The notes below the pieces were generated by a model. The model saw only the letters and a list, made by a program, of their open reading frames with translations. It was not told the DNA's origin and did not search any database. From Acidimicrobiaceae bacterium (GTDB lineage Bacteria; Actinomycetota; Acidimicrobiia; Acidimicrobiales; Aldehydirespiratoraceae), in contig JAPPJC010000001.1 in assembly GCA_028820455.1 (NCBI GenBank), positions 1 through 59,347 on the forward strand: DNA of 59,347 nt. Direction: 5' to 3'. The number at the start of each line of letters is the position of its first letter. Within the stretch, counting starts at the first letter, position 1. Position numbers and translations under genes: made by a program. Positions 51,303 to 59,347 of the stretch are shown one piece after another.

Positions 51303-52469
51303 TCAGATATGAGCGGACGCTGTGGCGATGCCCTCTTTTGCGGCTTGAGTCTTGACGTATCGGCGTACTGTAGGATCTGCGAAAGCGACTCTGCCGTGGC
51401 CTACCGAGATGATCAAACCTGCTGTGAGTAGCCGTTTGCGGTAGGTGCTCAGACTGCGGGTGTTGTGGCCCCAACGTGCCCCGATGTCCGCCACTGCGCT
51501 AGTGGCACTGTCGATGAGCATTGACACCAGGAACTTCCTATCGAGATCCGAGAGCTGGTGCCACACCGGACCGTGGACGTGCACGCCGAACTGTTCGCTG
51601 GCGTCTGCCACGGCACGTCTCACCTCTTCGAGGGTCACACCTCGGGTCAAGTCCTCGGTGTCATCCCACATATAGGAACCGATCAGCTGCACAAGGTATG
51701 GCTGGCCCATGGATGCGTCCACAGCGACATTCAGAGCATCATCTTCGATGCGACCGCCTGCCAGCTCAATAGGCTGACGTAGCGCAGTCGCTGCTTCCGA
51801 CGGACGCAGGTTGGTGATCTCGTGCCTGCGGCATCGTTGCAAAAAAGTGCTCGCATCTCCGGAGATCAACCGGTTTTCCAGCTCCGGCAGAGCCGCTCCT
51901 ACGAACGCAACTGGTCGCTGCGCTCGACGCGACACAAGCTGAAAGATGTTGCCGAACTGTCTGATCTCGCTGGTTTCGCTGGCGTGTAACTCATCAATCG
52001 TCACCAGCAACCCGGTGTTGCGCTCTGCAAGGAAATCCCCCAAAGCCGCCAGCGTGTCTTCCAGATCAATAGTAGCACGCTCAGTAGGATCAACAACAGG
52101 AACACGTTCTGTTTGTATACCAACTCCCAGTACTGAAACACCGGTCACAGCACGCTTAGGCGTAGGAGTGTGCTCGTGGCGCAGTGCAGCGAGCAGGCGT
52201 GATATTTTATATGCGATCTGTTCTACCAGACCGCTCCGGCCAACGACTACGGCTGAAACGACCATCCAACCTTGTTCTCTACAACGATTCTCAATCTCAT
52301 TCAACAACACAGTCTTTCCAGTGCCCCTCAGACCCCACAACAACGTGGCGTAGCTGGGGCTTCGAATGCTGTCGAATACCGTGCCGAAGCTGTTGAGAAC
52401 GTCTTGTCTCCCAGCCAACACAGGAGGACTGATACCGAACGAGGGAGAAAAAGGATTGTCAGGCCGCAT
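51303..52469 (-). CDS. AAA-type ATPase with winged-helix C terminus (ORC/CDC6-like fold)
   Basis: 388 residues. LLWGLRGTGKTVLLNEIE is the Walker A motif and LLVTIDELHASETS Walker B; FVGAALPELENRL and the arginine-rich RCRRHEITNLRPSEA follow as sensor/lid regions. The C-terminal 100 or so residues (LDRKFLVSMLIDSATSAVAD, then STYRKRLLTAGLIISVGHG) look like a winged helix. Proteins of this AAA_16/ATPase_2 type often occur in mobile or defence islands. It is a single gene, not beside an obvious partner. Confidence 0.8.
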   Translation of the reverse strand: MRPDNPFSPSFGISPPVLAGRQDVLNSFGTVFDSIRSPSYATLLWGLRGTGKTVLLNEIENRCREQGWMVVSAVVVGRSGLVEQIAYKISRLLAALRHEHTPTPKRAVTGVSVLGVGIQTERVPVVDPTERATIDLEDTLAALGDFLAERNTGLLVTIDELHASETSEIRQFGNIFQLVSRRAQRPVAFVGAALPELENRLISGDASTFLQRCRRHEITNLRPSEAATALRQPIELAGGRIEDDALNVAVDASMGQPYLVQLIGSYMWDDTEDLTRGVTLEEVRRAVADASEQFGVHVHGPVWHQLSDLDRKFLVSMLIDSATSAVADIGARWGHNTRSLSTYRKRLLTAGLIISVGHGRVAFADPTVRRYVKTQAAKEGIATASAHI

Positions 52470-52568
52470 AGCTGTTGTAAAAGCCTCCTAAATGATATAC
52501 GAGAGTCATACCACTGGACGATGTAAAACCGAAGCTCCGTCAATTCTACCAGCACCGATCATACGCCT

Positions 52569-52604
52569 TGCGGGATATTTGTTTTCTGCGGGATATTTGT
52601 TTTC
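52569..52604. repeat. 18-bp perfect tandem repeat
   Basis: TGCGGGATATTTGTTTTC at 52569-52586 and 52587-52604, in the 365-base divergent gap between the ATPase and the SRPBCC gene. No gene is seen in this gap. Confidence 0.88.
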
Positions 52605-52822
52605 TGCTGTTCATCGACTGCCTGATCACTCTGTCGCCATTCGAACAGACACAAGATGCTGAAAGCCGACCGGGAGTTAAACGTAATCGCACGTCACAAC
52701 TCACTACAAACGATCTCTCCGAGTGATAGGGCTTAGGCTGTAGATTCGATTCCCCGAAGGTCGTTGTCCTTCGCCGTCGAGCCTCAGCTGCACGAATATC
52801 AGCAATGACTGATAGAATCTCG

Positions 52823-52828
52823 TATAAT
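52823..52828 (+). promoter_or_regulatory. Perfect -10 element giving a probable leaderless mRNA
   Basis: TATAAT at 52823-52828 ends six bases before the ATG at 52835, so transcription would begin at the start codon. No Shine-Dalgarno sequence is present. Leaderless transcripts are common in Actinomycetota. No clear -35 hexamer is visible. Confidence 0.6.
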
Positions 52829-52834
52829 CTCACC

Positions 52835-53473
52835 ATGAAGTTCACGCCTTCTGATCACTTCGACGCAGGACAACGCTCACTGTCCACAACGACCCGCGAT
52901 GGCCAGCCGATGCGGGTCATTACTGCTTCTCGAACGTTCGATGTTACACCTGAAGAGTTGTGGGACGCGCTTACCATGCCTGAGAGGGTTCAACGTTGGC
53001 TCGGTCCGACGAGTGGGGATTTCAAAGTCGGCGGCCGGTTCGACATCGAGGACAACGCCAGCGGTGACATCCTCACCTGTGACAAGCCAACACTCATCCA
53101 AGTGACCTGGGAATACGACGGAGACACCAGTTGGGTGGACGCAACCCTGACACCGTCCGGGGATGGCACGACCCTCACCGTCAAGCACACCGCTGTGATA
53201 CCACTCGAGTGGTGGGAGCAGTTCGGTGCAGGAGCTGTTGGCATCGGATGGGAAATGGTGCTCATGGGTATAGCCGAACACCTGGCAGCACCGGATGCTC
53301 CACAGCTCAACCCAGCGGACCCCGTCCTTCGCAGCAGGTTCAACGAATTCATGGCCGCGAGCAGCGTTGCATGGGCCGACACTGAGATCGCCGCCGGGGG
53401 TGACCCCGACCAGGCACGAGCCGCTGCTGAGCGCACCCTCGCCTCCTATACCGGCGATAGCTCCGAAACCTAG
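52835..53473 (+). CDS. SRPBCC/AHSA1-family protein
   Basis: 212 residues from ATG 52835. ITASRTFDVTPEELWDALTM, PERVQRWLGP, DFKVGGRFDIED and VTWEYDGDTSWVDATLTPSG belong to the AHSA1 (activator of Hsp90 ATPase homologue 1-like) branch of the START/SRPBCC fold. These are small-ligand-binding proteins; the ligand is unknown. The start is chosen because a TATAAT lies immediately upstream; an in-frame ATG at 52805 adds ten residues. Confidence 0.85.
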   Translation: MKFTPSDHFDAGQRSLSTTTRDGQPMRVITASRTFDVTPEELWDALTMPERVQRWLGPTSGDFKVGGRFDIEDNASGDILTCDKPTLIQVTWEYDGDTSWVDATLTPSGDGTTLTVKHTAVIPLEWWEQFGAGAVGIGWEMVLMGIAEHLAAPDAPQLNPADPVLRSRFNEFMAASSVAWADTEIAAGGDPDQARAAAERTLASYTGDSSET

Positions 53474-53806
53474 TTATGCGTTTCACATAGGTTGTATCCG
53501 ATGGTGGATGCGGAAGTGGCCCTCTTGAGTGCGTTGTGGGTTCTGGCCGCCGGAGGCGGTTTCAGGGCGGGTTGAGAGCCGCTGCCAAGACTCCAGTCGG
53601 GTTCCCGAGACAATGTTGCGCGACAAGAATTCGCAGACACGCTCAACAGAATTGCAGACATCAGCGCAGTGTCTATCGTCCGGTACTGCAAATCAGTGGT
53701 GCTCACGTCTGAGTTTCGTCGAGAAAACACCACAGTGTGGTGATCCGATATCTCGAGCCGTCAAACGCCTGACTAGACGAGCAGTGCTCTACGATAGGCG
53801 GATAGT
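53474..53806. other. Gap before hsdR with a 15-bp palindrome and a possible gene remnant
   Basis: 333 bases. CACCACA-g-TGTGGTG (53728-53742) is a perfect inverted repeat with seven-base arms and could be an operator or hairpin before hsdR. A frame from about 53574 to 53744 reads protein-like sequence (RQEFADTLNRIADISAVSIV) without a start codon and may be the end of a broken gene. No other feature is seen. Confidence 0.35.
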
Positions 53807-56800
53807 GTGATATCTATGATTGACATTGTCGAAGCAGACGTTGAGGATGTGACGCTCGACTGGTTGGATGAGCTGGGTTGGCGAATCGTCCATGGCCCGG
53901 AGGTGGCCCCCGACACGGCATCTCTGGAACGTTCCGATTATGCTTCTGTGGTGCTGGCAGCAAGTTTGCGGGATGCGCTGGCACGGCTCAACCCGGATTT
54001 GCCCGGTGAAGCACTGGACGATACTTCCCGGCGGTTGACCCGACTCACGGGTGCCACGTTGGAAGCTCGAAACCGGGCTTTTCACCGCATGGTGGTGGAC
54101 GGTGTGACCGTGGAATACCGCGACAGCAGCGGGCGGATACGGGGAGCGCAGGCTCGGGTGCTGGATTTCGACGATCCTTCCAACAACGACTGGCTGGCTG
54201 TCAACCAGTTCACCGTGGTAGAGGACAAGGTTGAGCGACGCCTCGATGTGGTGCTGTTCGTGAACGGGCTGCCGCTGGGAGTCGTGGAGCTCAAGAATCC
54301 GGCGGATCCCGATGCTACGATCTGGACTGCCTGGCAGCAGCTTCAAACCTACAAGAGTGACCTTCCCACACTGTTCGCGATGAACGCCATGATGGTGGTG
54401 TCCGATGGTGTGGAAGCCCGACTCGGCACGTTGACCGCAGGGCGGGAATGGTTCAAACCTTGGCGTACCATCACCGGCGAGGAACTAGCCGACGAATGGT
54501 TGCCGCAGCTTCAAGTGCTGCTGCAAGGCGTGTGCACTCCCGAACGATTCCTTGAATTAGTCCATGATTTCATCGTGTTCGAAGACGACGGCAGCGGACA
54601 GCTCGACAAGAAGATCGCCGGCTACCACCAGTTCCACGCCGTGCAGGTCGCAGTCGAGGAAACACTGCGCGCAGCGGCATTGCAACGCACCATCAGCAGG
54701 GTTGACAAACCGAGTGATAGCTCAACCGGTGAACCGGACATCCAACCCCACGGTAACCTGATCCGCAAACCGAACGACAGCCCAATCAGCGAATCCCACG
54801 ACCCCACAACCTTCAGCCCGACCGACGAACCCGACAGCAACCCGGGTGGCGAGCCGGGTGATCGGCGTATTGGAGTGGTTTGGCATACTCAGGGGTCGGG
54901 TAAGAGTTTGACTATGGTGTTCTATGCTGGGCGGATCATCCGTGAGCCTGCGATGTCGAACCCTACCGTGGTGCTTCTCACCGACCGCAACGACTTGGAC
55001 GATCAACTTTTCTCCACGTTTTCGCGTTGCGCTGATCTGCTACGCCAGCCGCCGGTGCAAGCCCAGACCCGTGCGCACCTCAGACGGCTTCTCGACAGAG
55101 CTTCTGGCGGTGTCGTGTTCACCACGATCCAGAAGTTCCTACCCGACGATAGAAGCAACAGGCATCCGCTGCTGTCGGAGCGGAGCAACGTCGTCGTGAT
55201 CGCCGATGAGGCTCATCGCAGCCAATACGACTTCGTGGACGGTTTCGCTGCTCATATGCGTGACGCTCTGCCCAATGCTTCTTTCGTGGGGTTCACCGGA
55301 ACTCCCATCGAACTAGCGGACGCTAACACCAGAGCTGTTGTCGGTGACTACATAAGCGTCTACGACATTCAGCGTTCGGTGCAAGATCGAGCGACGGTAC
55401 CGATCTATTATGAGAGTCGTCTCGCTCGCTTGGCTCTCAGCGACGCCCAACGGTCCAGAATCGACCCCGATTTCGAGGAAGCCACCGAGGGCGAGGAGGT
55501 TCAACGCAAGGAGAAGCTGAAAACCAGATGGTCGCAGCTTGAAGCGGTTGTCGGTGCTGAGGGGCGTCTCCGTCAGGTTGCCGATGATATCAGCAGCCAC
55601 TACACAACCCGTTTTGAGGTCATGGAAGGCAAGGCGATGGTGGTTTGCATGAGCAGGCGCATATGCGTGGACCTTTACGACAGACTAGTGAGACTGCATC
55701 CCGACTGGCATCATCTCGATGACGACAAGGGGGAGATCAAGGTGGTTATGACCGGTTCGGCATCGGATCCGCTGGACTGGCAGCCCCACATTCGTAGCAA
55801 ACCCGGGCGTGAAATGCTCGCGAACAGGTTCCGTGATCCGGACGATCCTCTGCGGGTGGTGCTGGTGAGGGACATGTGGCTCACAGGTTTCGACGCTCCT
55901 AGCCTTCACACCATGTACGTGGACAAGCCGATGCGGGGACACGGGCTGATGCAGGCCATAGCCAGGGTCAACCGGGTGTTCCACGACAAGCCTGGTGGTC
56001 TCGTGGTCGACTACATCGGGCTGACCCACGAACTCAAACGGGCACTGGAAACCTACACTGAAAGCGGTGGTCGTGGCAAAACCGCTCTCAATCAGGACGA
56101 AGCGGTGACGGTGATGCGTGAGAAGCACGAGATCTGCCGCGGCCTGTTCTGGGGTTTTGATTGGACAGCGTGGACAGAGGGAGACTCCCAGCAGCGTCTG
56201 GGTCTGCTACCGGCGGCGTTGGAGCACGTACTAGCCCAAGACGACGGATCGGATCGTTGCACAACGGCTGTACGTGGGCTGTCCAAAGCGTTCGCGCTCG
56301 CCGTGCCGAACCCCACAGCACTGGCGATCCGTGACGATGTGGCGTTCTTTCAGACGGTAGCCGCCGCGCTGTCCAAACGCACCGCCGGTGAGGCCCGCCC
56401 CGAAGCCGAACTCAGCCACGCTGTCCGTCAGATCATCTCCAGAGCTGTAACCCCCGAGGGTGTGCTGGACATCTTCGCTGCCGCCGGCCTCGACAAGCCC
56501 GACGTTTCAGTGCTGTCGGAGGAGTTCCTGGCCGAGGTGCGGGGTCTGCCCCAACGCAATCTCGCAGTGGAAGCACTGCGCAGGCTCCTGCGAGATGAGG
56601 TCACCCGACGACGCAAACGCAACATAGTGCAGGCCCGATCCTTCGCGGAACTGCTCGAACGGACGATCCGCCGCTACCAGAACCGCGCCATCGAAGCCGC
56701 CCAAGTGATCGAAGAGCTGATTGTCATAGCACGGGAGCTCCGCGAAGCCGACACTCGAGGTGAACGGCTAAAGCTGTCCGAGGAGGAGCTGGCGTTCTAC

Positions 56801-57055
56801 GACGCGTTGGAAACGAACGACAGTGCTGTGAAAGTCCTCGGTGACGAAACTCTCAGATCCATAGCCTGTGAGCTAGTCGAGACTGTCCGCGAGAACGTCA
56901 CCATCGACTGGACTATGCGTGAGAACGTACGAGCAAACCTCCGCCGTCTCGTTCGCCGCATCCTGCGCCGTCACGACTACCCACCAGACAAGCAGGAGAA
57001 AGCCACCCAAACAGTCCTAGAGCAGGCCGAAGCCCTATCCGCGGCGACTGCTTGA
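53807..57055 (+). CDS. hsdR: Type I restriction enzyme HsdR subunit
   Basis: 1082 residues. Endonuclease domain: [20 protein letters not shown] gives the D...E-x-K metal site (about residues 146-163). SF2 translocase: [20 protein letters not shown] (Walker A, about 361), [26 protein letters not shown] (DEAH, about 468), [10 protein letters not shown] and [19 protein letters not shown]. It cleaves and translocates DNA in complex with HsdM and HsdS. An unusual Pro/Ser/Asp-rich insertion of about 55 residues (nt 54700-54860) sits directly before Walker A. The GTG start at 53807 could instead be ATG 53816. Its 3' end is duplicated downstream. Confidence 0.95.
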   Translation: MISMIDIVEADVEDVTLDWLDELGWRIVHGPEVAPDTASLERSDYASVVLAASLRDALARLNPDLPGEALDDTSRRLTRLTGATLEARNRAFHRMVVDGVTVEYRDSSGRIRGAQARVLDFDDPSNNDWLAVNQFTVVEDKVERRLDVVLFVNGLPLGVVELKNPADPDATIWTAWQQLQTYKSDLPTLFAMNAMMVVSDGVEARLGTLTAGREWFKPWRTITGEELADEWLPQLQVLLQGVCTPERFLELVHDFIVFEDDGSGQLDKKIAGYHQFHAVQVAVEETLRAAALQRTISRVDKPSDSSTGEPDIQPHGNLIRKPNDSPISESHDPTTFSPTDEPDSNPGGEPGDRRIGVVWHTQGSGKSLTMVFYAGRIIREPAMSNPTVVLLTDRNDLDDQLFSTFSRCADLLRQPPVQAQTRAHLRRLLDRASGGVVFTTIQKFLPDDRSNRHPLLSERSNVVVIADEAHRSQYDFVDGFAAHMRDALPNASFVGFTGTPIELADANTRAVVGDYISVYDIQRSVQDRATVPIYYESRLARLALSDAQRSRIDPDFEEATEGEEVQRKEKLKTRWSQLEAVVGAEGRLRQVADDISSHYTTRFEVMEGKAMVVCMSRRICVDLYDRLVRLHPDWHHLDDDKGEIKVVMTGSASDPLDWQPHIRSKPGREMLANRFRDPDDPLRVVLVRDMWLTGFDAPSLHTMYVDKPMRGHGLMQAIARVNRVFHDKPGGLVVDYIGLTHELKRALETYTESGGRGKTALNQDEAVTVMREKHEICRGLFWGFDWTAWTEGDSQQRLGLLPAALEHVLAQDDGSDRCTTAVRGLSKAFALAVPNPTALAIRDDVAFFQTVAAALSKRTAGEARPEAELSHAVRQIISRAVTPEGVLDIFAAAGLDKPDVSVLSEEFLAEVRGLPQRNLAVEALRRLLRDEVTRRRKRNIVQARSFAELLERTIRRYQNRAIEAAQVIEELIVIARELREADTRGERLKLSEEELAFYDALETNDSAVKVLGDETLRSIACELVETVRENVTIDWTMRENVRANLRRLVRRILRRHDYPPDKQEKATQTVLEQAEALSAATA

Positions 57056-57136
57056 ACGGTTGGTACGCAACATTGAGTCTAGCATTTACTGCTGATACGC
57101 ACCAGAGCCTGTCAGCGGCGACTGCTTGAACGGTTG
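57041..57136 (+). repeat. Duplicated hsdR 3' end (22 bp plus weaker flanks, period 74)
   Basis: Bases 57041-57062, with the last codons and TGA of hsdR, recur exactly at 57115-57136; similarity extends weakly on both sides. The 52-bp filler is unrelated. This places the window-wide repeat pattern inside the acquired island. Confidence 0.82.
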
Positions 57137-57253
57137 ACCCACAACCGCCGACGCCGAGCGTCCCCAAAATATTCTGTCGGTCGATCCGGTGAATCTTCGA
57201 CCGGTCTTCGGTTTCGTATTGCGTTGGTTGTGTAAGAATGCAATAATGGGTGC

Positions 57254-58930
57254 ATGCCAAAGCGAGATTTGAACAAGACGAAGTCAGCGGCCGTGGGTGA
57301 CGCTGACGCTGATAAGAAGAATGGTGACGCTGATACGCAGGGTGCGGTCACGGGTTATGAGTCGGAGTTGTGGGGTATGGCCGATGCGCTGCGGGGCAGT
57401 ATGGATGCTGCGGTTTATAAGCATGTGGTGCTGGGGTTGATCTTCTTGAAGTACATTTCCGATGCGTTCGAGGAGCGTCGAGCGCAGCTTGTGACTGAGC
57501 AGACTGATGGTGCCGACCCTGAGGATCGTGACGAGTATCTCGCTGAGAACGTGTTCTGGGTGCCTAAGAAGGCTCGTTGGTCGGGTTTGCAGGCAGCAGC
57601 ACGTCAGAGCGATATCGGTGGGATGCTCGATGACGCCATGGACGCGATTGAGCGTGACAATCCCGTGCTCGCCGGGGTGCTGCCCAAGAATTATGCCCGT
57701 CCCGAGTTGGACAAAGTACGGTTGGGTCAGTTGATTGACATGGTCGGCAACATCCGGGTGGGTGACAGCGAGGCCCGTTCCAAGGATGTGCTGGGACGGG
57801 TGTATGAGTATTTCTTGTCGCAGTTCGCTAGTGCTGAGGGTAAACGGGGTGGCGAGTTCTACACGCCTCGTTGTGTGGTGAAGCTACTGGTGGAAATGAT
57901 AGAGCCTTACAACGGCAGGGTGTACGACCCGTGCTGTGGATCGGCGGGCATGTTCGTGCAGTCGGTGGAGTTCATCCGCGCCCACGCCACCGGCAACGGT
58001 AACGGAGGCAGGCTCCCGGCCGGTGCGCAAGCTGATATCTCTATTTACGGTCAGGAGTCGAATTACACGACATGGCGACTGGCTAAGATGAATCTGGCGA
58101 TCCGGGGTATTGAGGGGCAGATCGCGCACGGTGACACGTTCCACAATGATCTCCATCCCGACCTGAGGGCGGATTTCATTTTGGCGAACCCGCCGTTCAA
58201 TGTGAAAGACTGGGGCGGGGAGCGTTTGGAGGACGACAAGCGTTGGCAGTTCGGAGTGCCACCGGCGCGCAATGCTAACTTCGCGTGGGTGCAACATATG
58301 GTGCACCACTTGTCACCGAAGGGTCTAGCAGGGTTCGTGTTGGCCAACGGTTCGATGTCGTCGAAGCAGTCCGGTGAAGGGGAGATCCGTAAGAACCTGA
58401 TCGAAGCCGACTTGGTGGACTGCATGGTGGCTCTGCCTGGCCAGTTGTTCTATTCCACGCAGATACCAGCTTGCTTGTGGTTTGTGGCGCGGGGTCGTGT
58501 GGGGGCCGTTGCAGGTGGTGGTCGTGTGGGCGCCCGGTTCCGTGACCGCAGGGGTGAGTTGTTGTTCATAGACGCCCGCAAACTCGGCCATATGGTGGAT
58601 CGCACTCACCGGGAGTTCAGCGATGACGACATTGCGCGCATAGCCGACACCTATCACGCCTGGCGGGGCTCCAGTGACGGGCAGTACGAGGATGTCCCCG
58701 GTTTCTGCAAGAGTGCCACGTTGGATGAGATCCGGAAACACGACTACGTGTTAACACCCGGTCGTTACGTGGGAGTGGAACCCGAAGAAGAAGACGACGA
58801 ACCGTTCGAAGACAAGATGCGCCGCCTGACAGCCCAGTGGCGAGAACAACAAACAGAAGCAGCAAGACTGGACGCTGAGATCGAGAAGAACTTCGAGATG
58901 CTGGGCTTCGGAAGAGACGGCGTGTCATGA
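57254..58930 (+). CDS. hsdM: Type I restriction-modification methyltransferase HsdM
   Basis: 558 residues. The N-terminal HsdM_N helical domain ([20 protein letters not shown], then [20 protein letters not shown]) is followed by the N6-adenine methyltransferase: [18 protein letters not shown] (motif I, about residue 226), [16 protein letters not shown] and [14 protein letters not shown] (NPPF, about 313). It modifies the recognition sequence set by HsdS. The first 30 residues include a [15 protein letters not shown] repeat. No hsdS is present in the window; it may lie beyond the right edge. Confidence 0.95.
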   Translation: MPKRDLNKTKSAAVGDADADKKNGDADTQGAVTGYESELWGMADALRGSMDAAVYKHVVLGLIFLKYISDAFEERRAQLVTEQTDGADPEDRDEYLAENVFWVPKKARWSGLQAAARQSDIGGMLDDAMDAIERDNPVLAGVLPKNYARPELDKVRLGQLIDMVGNIRVGDSEARSKDVLGRVYEYFLSQFASAEGKRGGEFYTPRCVVKLLVEMIEPYNGRVYDPCCGSAGMFVQSVEFIRAHATGNGNGGRLPAGAQADISIYGQESNYTTWRLAKMNLAIRGIEGQIAHGDTFHNDLHPDLRADFILANPPFNVKDWGGERLEDDKRWQFGVPPARNANFAWVQHMVHHLSPKGLAGFVLANGSMSSKQSGEGEIRKNLIEADLVDCMVALPGQLFYSTQIPACLWFVARGRVGAVAGGGRVGARFRDRRGELLFIDARKLGHMVDRTHREFSDDDIARIADTYHAWRGSSDGQYEDVPGFCKSATLDEIRKHDYVLTPGRYVGVEPEEEDDEPFEDKMRRLTAQWREQQTEAARLDAEIEKNFEMLGFGRDGVS

Positions 58931-58944
58931 AATTCAACCATAGA

Positions 58945-59013
58945 ACAAGCCGAAACCCTGTCTACGGCAACCGTCTGAACGGCTAGCCCACAACTACCGA
59001 CAGCACACTTCCC
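58945..59013 (+). pseudogene. Diverged copy of the hsdR tail after hsdM
   Basis: After the hsdM stop the sequence reads in frame EQAETLSTATV and a stop, against [11 protein letters not shown] and a stop at the hsdR end. The bases beyond the stop also resemble those after the second hsdR tail copy (CCCACAAC...). By eye identity is roughly 70-75 percent. It is a fragment without a start, consistent with a lost second copy or an older junction duplication. Confidence 0.6.
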
Positions 59014-59080
59014 CCTTTACCTTACCTTTTTACGTGTTTTTGGTGTTAGTGGCATATTCAGGTGTTTGCCGTGTCGGGTG

Positions 59081-59107
59081 TTGAAGAATGCTGATATCAT
59101 ATATAAT
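59081..59107 (+). promoter_or_regulatory. Candidate promoter for the coiled-coil gene
   Basis: TTGAAG (59081-59086) and TATAAT (59102-59107) are separated by 15 bases, slightly short, in an AT-rich stretch. An AAGGAG near 59138 has no start at proper distance, and the predicted coding start is at 59206. Confidence 0.45.
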
Positions 59108-59205
59108 TAAATAAAACAACTAGACCTAGACTGAAGTCAAAAGGAGAAGACAGTTCCAGACTCCAGACACCGATTAAATGGAGTAGTCAGGGCTGTTATA
59201 CGATC

Positions 59206-59347
59206 ATGACCACACCTACCCCCATCACTACGTTTGAGGATGACGTCACTGAACTCAAAACAGGTCAAGCCCGATTAGAAAATGACGTCTCCGAACTCAA
59301 AACAGGTCAAGCCCGATTAGAAAATGACGTCTCCGAACTCAAAACAG
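59206..59347 (+). CDS. Partial coiled-coil repeat protein (14-residue repeats), cut by the window end
   Basis: ATG 59206 opens MTTPTPITTFEDDVTELKTG and continues to the last base without a stop. From 59251 the DNA is a perfect 42-bp tandem repeat (59251-59292, 59293-59334 and a partial third), giving ELKTGQARLENDVS twice, two heptads per unit with hydrophobic a/d positions, a classic coiled coil. It sits where hsdS or an accessory gene of the restriction operon would be expected. A role cannot be assigned from the visible part. Confidence 0.65.
   Translation, partial: MTTPTPITTFEDDVTELKTGQARLENDVSELKTGQARLENDVSELKT

Noticed and set aside
52735-52765. tRNA-like T-arm sequence (GATTCGATTCC)
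   Set aside because: No acceptor, D or anticodon arms can be formed around it; isolated resemblance only.
57254-57360. An alternative upstream start for hsdM within the duplicated hsdR tail
   Set aside because: The ATG at 57254 leads directly into a normal HsdM N-terminal domain and no in-frame start precedes it convincingly.

Overview
The window looks like a chromosomal segment of an actinobacterium, most plausibly of the class Acidimicrobiia. That placement is an inference from gene content and order; no marker search was possible. The order of the first 23 kb (DhaL/FakA-like kinase, recG, rsmD, coaD, a SepIVA/DivIVA-like protein, DUF177, rpmF, plsX, acpP, rnc, an fpg homologue, ftsY, ffh, rpsP, khpA, rimM, trmD, rplS, yraN) is a fused version of blocks known from Actinomycetota such as Mycobacterium. 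A DUF222/HNH (13E12-type) protein at the left edge fits the same phylum. Base composition is moderate up to about 50.8 kb and visibly more GC-rich after that.

Layout. 0.5-5.2 kb: HNH protein, a 52-residue membrane peptide gene, a repeat-rich intergenic stretch and the kinase. 5.4-22.8 kb: housekeeping genes for repair, CoA, fatty acid synthesis, RNA processing, SRP targeting and ribosome/tRNA maturation, all on the plus strand. 23.0-28.2 kb (minus): a very large multi-domain glycosyltransferase and a polytopic PMT/ArnT-like glycosyltransferase. 28.2-34.5 kb: a quinol:cytochrome c oxidoreductase cluster (small membrane protein, 2[4Fe-4S] ferredoxin, b6-type cytochrome b, subunit IV, Rieske protein, diheme cytochrome c, extra membrane protein). 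34.6-44.3 kb: nuoA, B, C, D, a nuoE-nuoF fusion, G and H, after which the operon stops without nuoI-N. 44.4-50.7 kb: MBL hydrolase, histidine kinase, Mrp, IscA/ErpA, DUF2510 protein and small membrane/SHOCT proteins. 50.8-59.3 kb: a GC-richer accessory island with an AAA ATPase, an SRPBCC protein, type I restriction hsdR and hsdM, and the start of a coiled-coil repeat protein cut by the window end.

The outstanding signal is not a gene. At many gene junctions about 28-46 bp is present twice, with the two copies a nearly fixed 70-75 bp apart whatever the length of the identical part, and with unrelated, often palindromic, filler between them. The copies commonly carry a start codon and the first codons of the downstream gene, or the last codons and stop of the upstream gene. 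Several duplicated start codons open a 15-27 codon leader ORF whose stop lies within about 10 nt of the true start. The same pattern is seen after hsdR, inside the apparently acquired island, so the process has acted on foreign DNA too. Many conserved enzymes (RecG, RsmD, the FakA-like kinase, NuoG, HsdR, rpsP product) also carry low-complexity or internally duplicated insertions, as if a related process works in frame inside genes.
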